Assembly (NCBI RefSeq): GCF_001677955.1
Contig: NZ_LELA01000022.1
Location: 1-48,819 of the forward strand
Source of the DNA: Chryseobacterium sp. BGARF1
GTDB taxonomy: Bacteria > Bacteroidota > Bacteroidia > Flavobacteriales > Weeksellaceae
Length of the DNA stretch: 48,819 bases
Direction of reading: 5' to 3'
Shown here: positions 44,809 through 48,819 of the stretch, piece after piece
Layout: each line of letters starts with the position of its first letter
Position numbering within the stretch: the first letter of the stretch is position 1
Notes under the pieces: model-generated
Told to the model about the DNA's origin: nothing
Databases searched by the model: none
Seen by the model: the letters and a program-made list of their open reading frames with translations, nothing else
Program-made: the position numbers and the translations under genes

Positions 44809-45960
44809 ATGGCGTTTCCATTTGATACAAGATATGCATCACTCGAATTGTTAATCGAAAAAGCAAAAAAAAGAATGCCCCGTTTCGCTTTCGAATATCT
44901 CGATGGCGGATGTAACGAAAACATCAACCGAGACAGAAATACAAGCGAATTGAGAGAAGTTTTGCTTCGCCCGCAATATCTGAACAATAATTATGCGGAA
45001 GCCAATATGGAAACTGAATTGTTTGGCGTAAAATATTCTGCACCTTTCGGAATTTCTCCTGTTGGTTTGCAAGGATTGATGTGGCCCAATGCACCGGAAA
45101 TTTTAGCGAAAGCAGCCTTTAAACATAATATTCCTTTCATATTAAGTACGGTAACGACAAGCAGTCTTGAAAGAATTTCTGAATTAACAGAAGGAAAAGC
45201 CTGGTATCAATTATACCATCCGAGAGAAGAGTGGTTGCGTGACGATATTCTAGACCGTTGCGAAGCTTCAGGTTACGATGTTTTGGTTGTTTTGGCAGAC
45301 GTTCCGACTTTTGGATACAGAGCGAAAGAAATCAGGAATGGTTTGGCAATGCCTCCTCAATTGAATTTCAGAAACGTTTCCCAGGCTTTGGCAAAACCAG
45401 AATGGTGTTTGGAAATACTTAAACACGGAGTTCCAAGTTTTAAAACCATGGAAAAATACATGGATAAAAATATGGGCGTGAAACAACTTGGTCAGTTCAT
45501 GAATTCTACATTTTCCGGTAGATTAAATTCAGACAGAATAAAAGCTATTCGCGATAAATGGAAAGGAAAATTAGTCATTAAAGGGGTGGCTTCTGACGAA
45601 GATGCTGCAGAAGCAGTTCGTTTAGGATTCGACGGAATGATTATTTCAAATCACGGAGGAAGGCAGCTTGATGCAGGAGAATCTACGATTGCTGTAGTGA
45701 AAGATATCAGTGAAAAATACAAAGGTCAAATCAAAATAATGATGGACAGCGGCGTAAGAACCGGTCCTGATGTTGCCCGAGCTTTGAGTTGTGGCGCAGA
45801 ATTTACCTTTATGGGAAGAACTTTTATGTACGCCGTTGGAGCTTTAGGTGATAAAGGTGGTGACCATATTATTGAAATGCTTAAAATGCAGTTCAGGCAA
45901 GTGATGGAGCAGGTTTGCTGTGATAAGCCTGAAGATCTGCAGAAATTTAGAGTAAAGTAG
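44809..45960 (+). CDS. lldD: FMN-dependent L-lactate dehydrogenase / alpha-hydroxy-acid oxidising protein
   Basis: A 383-residue TIM-barrel flavoprotein. FAFEYLDGGCNENINRDRN near the N-terminus, AWYQLYHPRE, and the active-site motif SNHGGRQLDA with His282 (proton acceptor) followed by DSGVRTGPDVARALSCGAEF are the family hallmarks. It oxidises L-lactate to pyruvate, and electrons usually pass to the quinone pool. Its place at the end of the rhamnose genes fits the L-lactate made by the SDR half of the aldolase fusion, so it closes the route to central metabolism. A terminator follows 69 bp downstream. Confidence 0.9.
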   Translation: MAFPFDTRYASLELLIEKAKKRMPRFAFEYLDGGCNENINRDRNTSELREVLLRPQYLNNNYAEANMETELFGVKYSAPFGISPVGLQGLMWPNAPEILAKAAFKHNIPFILSTVTTSSLERISELTEGKAWYQLYHPREEWLRDDILDRCEASGYDVLVVLADVPTFGYRAKEIRNGLAMPPQLNFRNVSQALAKPEWCLEILKHGVPSFKTMEKYMDKNMGVKQLGQFMNSTFSGRLNSDRIKAIRDKWKGKLVIKGVASDEDAAEAVRLGFDGMIISNHGGRQLDAGESTIAVVKDISEKYKGQIKIMMDSGVRTGPDVARALSCGAEFTFMGRTFMYAVGALGDKGGDHIIEMLKMQFRQVMEQVCCDKPEDLQKFRVK

Positions 45961-45992
45961 TTTTTAAGCTGGAAGCAGGAGGTGGGATGTTT

Positions 45993-46058
45993 GAAGTTTT
46001 ACAATTCAGTAAAAAACGAAATAGAATAGAACGGGCTTTAGTCCGTTTTTTTTGTAAC
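45993..46058. repeat. Direct repeat with terminator, left copy
   Basis: It starts GAAGTTTTACAATTCAG (45993-46009), continues through GAAATAGAATA and ends in the GGGCTTTAGTCC hairpin with a T-run. The right copy at 46777-46855 has the same order with a 12- to 13-bp longer middle. The two copies flank the hypothetical gene at 46132. Confidence 0.75.
46030..46053 (+). terminator. Intrinsic terminator after lldD
   Basis: The stem ACGGGC-TTTA-GTCCGT (46031-46046) with one G-T wobble is followed by a run of eight T residues. It serves the rhamnose gene run that ends at 45960. Confidence 0.82.
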
Positions 46059-46131
46059 CAATTCAGAGACTTTAGCCAAAACCAATATTCAGAACAAATT
46101 TTAAATCAAGCTAAGTACATAGAAATATATT

Positions 46132-46743
46132 TTAGCTTATTTTAATCACAACAAATGCATTCAATAGTTTTGCTTCGTTAAAAAATGCTTTTAATTCTTC
46201 AAACTCGTCTTTTAAATCGGTTAGGTTTTCTGGCTTTATCAATTTATAAACTAAATTTTTCATTTTATCATAGTCGTAAAACTCTACAATGTCTGAAAAA
46301 TCTATAGGTTGTAATAAATCAGAGATTTCTAAGGTTTTAAAATTATCGAAATATTGGAAACGTAGATATTGAGAATTGTTTATAATATCAGTTCCTCCAA
46401 AAAATACTTTAGTATTATCAAAATTAATATTTTTCGATTTTAAAAATTTAATTAAAAGATAGTTTAAGGTTTCATATCCACGAGTTTGGCTATAAAACCG
46501 AAACTTATCGATTTTGTTGTCTGGATAATGTGATACAACAACCTTTGAGTCCTCAATTAATTCTTTTAAAACATTTTCTGGAGTTCCGTCTGGATTTGAC
46601 TGAATCATTCTAAGATGTAATTTCAGTTTGTCTATGTCTTGAATTTTATCAAAATCATTTGCATAATCTTCATTTACTTTAGCTTTTTCAAGAATAAATT
46701 TAGCTTTGTTTGAAATTGCAAAAAGTGTTAAGTCGAGACCCAT
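46132..46743 (-). CDS. Hypothetical protein in a repeat-flanked insert
   Basis: A 203-residue protein with no signal peptide or membrane segment. It begins MGLDLTLFAISNKAKFILEKAK and is rich in Lys, Asp and Asn. The opening loosely recalls DUF1877/YfbM-type proteins (MG..., then short helices), but I would not assign the family. It is on the opposite strand to the rhamnose genes and lies between two direct copies of a terminator-bearing repeat, which suggests arrival or duplication by recombination. Its base composition looks AT-rich like the intergenic DNA. The function is unknown. Confidence 0.65.
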   Translation of the reverse strand: MGLDLTLFAISNKAKFILEKAKVNEDYANDFDKIQDIDKLKLHLRMIQSNPDGTPENVLKELIEDSKVVVSHYPDNKIDKFRFYSQTRGYETLNYLLIKFLKSKNINFDNTKVFFGGTDIINNSQYLRFQYFDNFKTLEISDLLQPIDFSDIVEFYDYDKMKNLVYKLIKPENLTDLKDEFEELKAFFNEAKLLNAFVVIKIS

Positions 46744-46776
46744 TTTAATAATATTTTTTTTAATTTGTTATGACTG

Positions 46777-46855
46777 GAAGTTTTACAATTCAGAAAAAAA
46801 TGAAATAGAATAATTTTATCAATAGGAACAGGCTTTAGTCCGTTTTTTTTGTTAC
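46777..46855. repeat. Direct repeat with terminator, right copy
   Basis: It repeats GAAGTTTTACAATTCAG (46777-46793) and the GGCTTTAGTCCGTTTTTTTT end. The hairpin points rightward, yet no plus-strand gene lies between it and the left copy, so as a terminator it is orphaned. This supports duplication of the element. Confidence 0.75.
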
Positions 46856-46919
46856 ATATTGAATTTGACTAAAATTTACTGAAATGTTCCGAAATAAGCA
46901 TTTATCTGCTTTGTAATAT

Positions 46920-48098
46920 TTACATTTCTTGTTTTAGTCTGTTTATTAAGTTTGATGGGCTTACTTGGTTGAGTTGAATAGATTCACAACCGTTAAAAGT
47001 TGCGAAGTGTTTTATAGATTCTATAAAACCTTTTGCCCACGATTCAATATCGAAATTTTGATTTTCTATATAAAGATGAATGATTTCCAATTGTTTTTCT
47101 TTTCTATGAGCTTTGCAATCTACTCTGCCTATCAACTGGTTACCAAATAAGATGGGTAAACAGAAATAACCATATTGTCTTTTCTCTTTTGGAGTATAGC
47201 ATTCTATCCGATAATCGAAGTTGAAAAAATGCTTAATGCGTTCACGATGAATGATAGAATTGTCAAACGGTGATAAAATTCTACTATTTAAGTCACTTTT
47301 TTTAATCTCCTTTTCGATTAAGTCAGTTTGGATAAAAATAGTGGGATAACCTTGAATTTCTATTTTTTGTATTGTTCCTTGGTCAAGCATTGAATGCAAA
47401 ACTTCATTTACATTTTTTCTTATTGCTTCTCCTGTTTTAAGATGTGTGATTTGTTTGACGGTTGTAAATCCGTAAGCTCGCAGATATGTTTTTACTAAAT
47501 AATCAGCAAATTCAAAAGGACTTGGCACAGTCAAATCAATATCTTTAGGCAAAACTCTTTCCGAAATGTCGTACGTTTTTTGCATTCCTTTACGCTCCGA
47601 AATCATTAAATCTCCTTGTAAAAAAAGTCGTTCCAAAGCAATTTTTGTAGGTTTCCAATTCCACCAACTGCCCGGTTTCTTAGATTCATTTTCAAAATCT
47701 CTTGCTTTTTTCGGCCCTTCTGCACGAATGGTATCTAGCACATATTGCATCACTTTAGGCTCCGCATTGTAATAATGTTTTTCATTTTGTTTTACGTCCA
47801 ACATTTGTGGCAAAGAGAAACGAAAATCGCGCATCGGAAGGTATGAAGCAGCATGAAACCAATATTCAAAAACTTTACGTTCTTTTACAAGTTCATCTAA
47901 ATGTTCCGTTTTATAATCTGGAATTCTTGTCCAAAGCGTGTGATGATGCGCACGTTCAACGATAGATAAAGTGTCTATTTGCAAGTAGCCAAGATGTTCC
48001 AACGCATTGAGCACCGCCTTTTTTCCTTTTCCGAATGGCGATGGGTGTAGTAAGCCTTGACTTTCTAATGTTACTTTTTGTAGATTTTCTAATGTCAC
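46920..48098 (-). CDS. YcaQ-type DNA glycosylase (winged-helix HTH_42 family)
   Basis: A 392-residue protein of the AlkX/YcaQ family, which unhooks DNA interstrand crosslinks. The segment LGYLQIDTLSIVERAHHHTLW contains the catalytic QxD motif as Gln40-Ile41-Asp42, followed by the conserved His run. EYWFHAASYLPM and GSWWNWKPTKIALERLFLQG are also typical and belong to winged-helix repeats. The start codon is GTG at 48098, and the family's N-terminus (LQKVTLESQGLL) begins right after it. It is transcribed away from the NTF2-like gene upstream, with a 98-bp gap. Not every member has proven glycosylase activity, but the key residues are present. Confidence 0.85.
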   Translation of the reverse strand: MTLENLQKVTLESQGLLHPSPFGKGKKAVLNALEHLGYLQIDTLSIVERAHHHTLWTRIPDYKTEHLDELVKERKVFEYWFHAASYLPMRDFRFSLPQMLDVKQNEKHYYNAEPKVMQYVLDTIRAEGPKKARDFENESKKPGSWWNWKPTKIALERLFLQGDLMISERKGMQKTYDISERVLPKDIDLTVPSPFEFADYLVKTYLRAYGFTTVKQITHLKTGEAIRKNVNEVLHSMLDQGTIQKIEIQGYPTIFIQTDLIEKEIKKSDLNSRILSPFDNSIIHRERIKHFFNFDYRIECYTPKEKRQYGYFCLPILFGNQLIGRVDCKAHRKEKQLEIIHLYIENQNFDIESWAKGFIESIKHFATFNGCESIQLNQVSPSNLINRLKQEM

Positions 48099-48196
48099 TT
48101 TCTTCTAGTATTTTTATTCAAAAACTGAAATATAAATTTCTACTTCTGCTTTATCTGCATCATAATATTTTTGTCCGCGGATACTGTAATTTTAAA

Positions 48197-48643
48197 TTAT
48201 TTACTTTTTTTCTCCGATTTCACAGCCTGTCTCGCCAGCAATTTCCAGTCTTTTTTAATTTTCGTCCAAACCAGTAAAATATCCAAAGTCACATCTCCCG
48301 GAGCTTTTCCGAGATCAGCCGTCGTAGCATAAAAATGGTGTCGAACAATTGCTGTATTTCCAACGATACTGACGTTTTGATTAGTAATATTAATGGTTAA
48401 AAAATCAGATTTTTTGCTGACTAATTTTTCTACAAATTCTTTGGCATCATCAATATGCCCTCCCGAATGTCCGTAAGTCAATTCCGGTACAATCAATGAT
48501 TCTAGCGCTGATTTTTCACCATTGATCATGGCTGATCTGAGTTTTTCTGCCGCATCTGTTACGGATTGAGTATCATCTTTTTTCTGCCCGAAAACAGCAA
48601 TTGCCATCAGAAAACTCATGGCAAAAATTAATTTCTTAATCAT
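48197..48643 (-). CDS. Exported NTF2-like (DUF4440) protein
   Basis: A 148-residue protein with a Sec signal peptide (LIFAMSFLMAIAVFGQ) and a cone-shaped NTF2-like fold. It shows AAEKLRSAMINGEKSALESL, LTYGHSGGHIDDAKEFVEKL and DILLVWTKIKKDWKLLARQA. Such DUF4440/SnoaL-like proteins bind small ligands or have lyase or isomerase roles. None can be chosen here. It is presumably periplasmic. The upstream flank is AT-rich and leads into the tandem repeat at the window edge. Confidence 0.85.
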   Translation of the reverse strand: MIKKLIFAMSFLMAIAVFGQKKDDTQSVTDAAEKLRSAMINGEKSALESLIVPELTYGHSGGHIDDAKEFVEKLVSKKSDFLTINITNQNVSIVGNTAIVRHHFYATTADLGKAPGDVTLDILLVWTKIKKDWKLLARQAVKSEKKSK

Positions 48644-48731
48644 TATTATAGAATATTATTTTTAAAATTGTGTAAAAAATTTAAAATTATTGTAGTAACT
48701 ATTTGCATTATAGTTAATTAAAATGTAATTT

Positions 48732-48819
48732 CTATCAACTATCAACTATCAACTATCAACTATCAACTATCAACTATCAACTATCAACTATCAACTATCA
48801 ACTATCAACTATCAACTAT
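48732..48819. repeat. 7-bp tandem repeat (ATCAACT) running off the window edge
   Basis: The unit ATCAACT is repeated about 12 times without visible interruption from about 48732 to the last base, so the full length is unknown. A related AACAACTAACAACTG stretch lies at 44791-44805 before lldD. It is a simple-sequence repeat prone to slippage and is not a CRISPR array, because it has no spacers. Confidence 0.92.

Noticed and set aside
48732..48819. Possible CRISPR array
   Set aside because: The repeat unit is 7 bp and strictly contiguous, with no spacers, and there are no cas genes.

Overview
The window looks like a chromosomal segment of a Bacteroidota flavobacterium, most likely Chryseobacterium or a close relative. 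The signs are low G+C, SusC/SusD proteins, TAnnTTTG-type -7 promoter elements, weak ribosome binding sites, a CzcA-TolC fusion of the kind common in this phylum, and genus-typical intergenic repeats. I see no tRNA, rRNA, CRISPR array, transposase gene or phage module.

Layout. (1) 437-1233: two small helix-turn-helix proteins. (2) 1515-7607: a heavy-metal efflux operon made of a Cys-rich exported DUF6660-type protein, an RND pump fused to a TolC-like outer-membrane factor, and a His-rich periplasmic adaptor. It ends in a strong terminator. (3) 7749-14187: an AraC regulator divergent from a six-gene operon of three aldo/keto reductases, a carboxymuconolactone-decarboxylase-family protein, a dienelactone-hydrolase-like protein and a cupin. 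Four of the six products carry export signals. (4) 14194-17565: a hypothetical protein, a CAT-fold acetyltransferase divergent from a Crp/Fnr regulator, and two GNAT acetyltransferases. (5) 17972-45960: a large locus for rhamnogalacturonan-I (pectin) and L-rhamnose use. (6) 46132-48643: a hypothetical protein flanked by direct repeats, a YcaQ-type DNA glycosylase and an NTF2-like exported protein. A 7-bp tandem repeat then runs to the window edge.

The pectin locus reads as one pathway. A SusC/SusD pair imports oligosaccharides. Secreted enzymes (GH28, GH2, two CE12 esterases, GH106 rhamnosidase, PL11 lyase, GH105 unsaturated uronyl hydrolase, and a solo copy of a domain I recall as fused to GH105/GH88 proteins) dismantle the backbone and side groups. 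RhaT and RhaM import L-rhamnose and interconvert its anomers. RhaI, RhaK and a fused rhamnulose-1-phosphate aldolase/lactaldehyde dehydrogenase give DHAP and L-lactate, and an LldD-type enzyme oxidises lactate to pyruvate. Genes for the galacturonate-derived half are not in the window, and there is no local regulator.

The most interesting signal is a shared 46-bp promoter/operator layout in front of the four units GH28, rhaT, susC and the aldolase gene. Each has two direct half-sites 10 bp apart (about RCAKGA then RCRRGATGC), and the GATGC-containing half-site sits at an identical distance from a -7-like element. This predicts one rhamnose-responsive activator, probably AraC-type, encoded elsewhere. 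The intergenic gaps of this locus also carry several families of structured dispersed repeats, including an 82-bp element and a nested palindrome that each occur twice.
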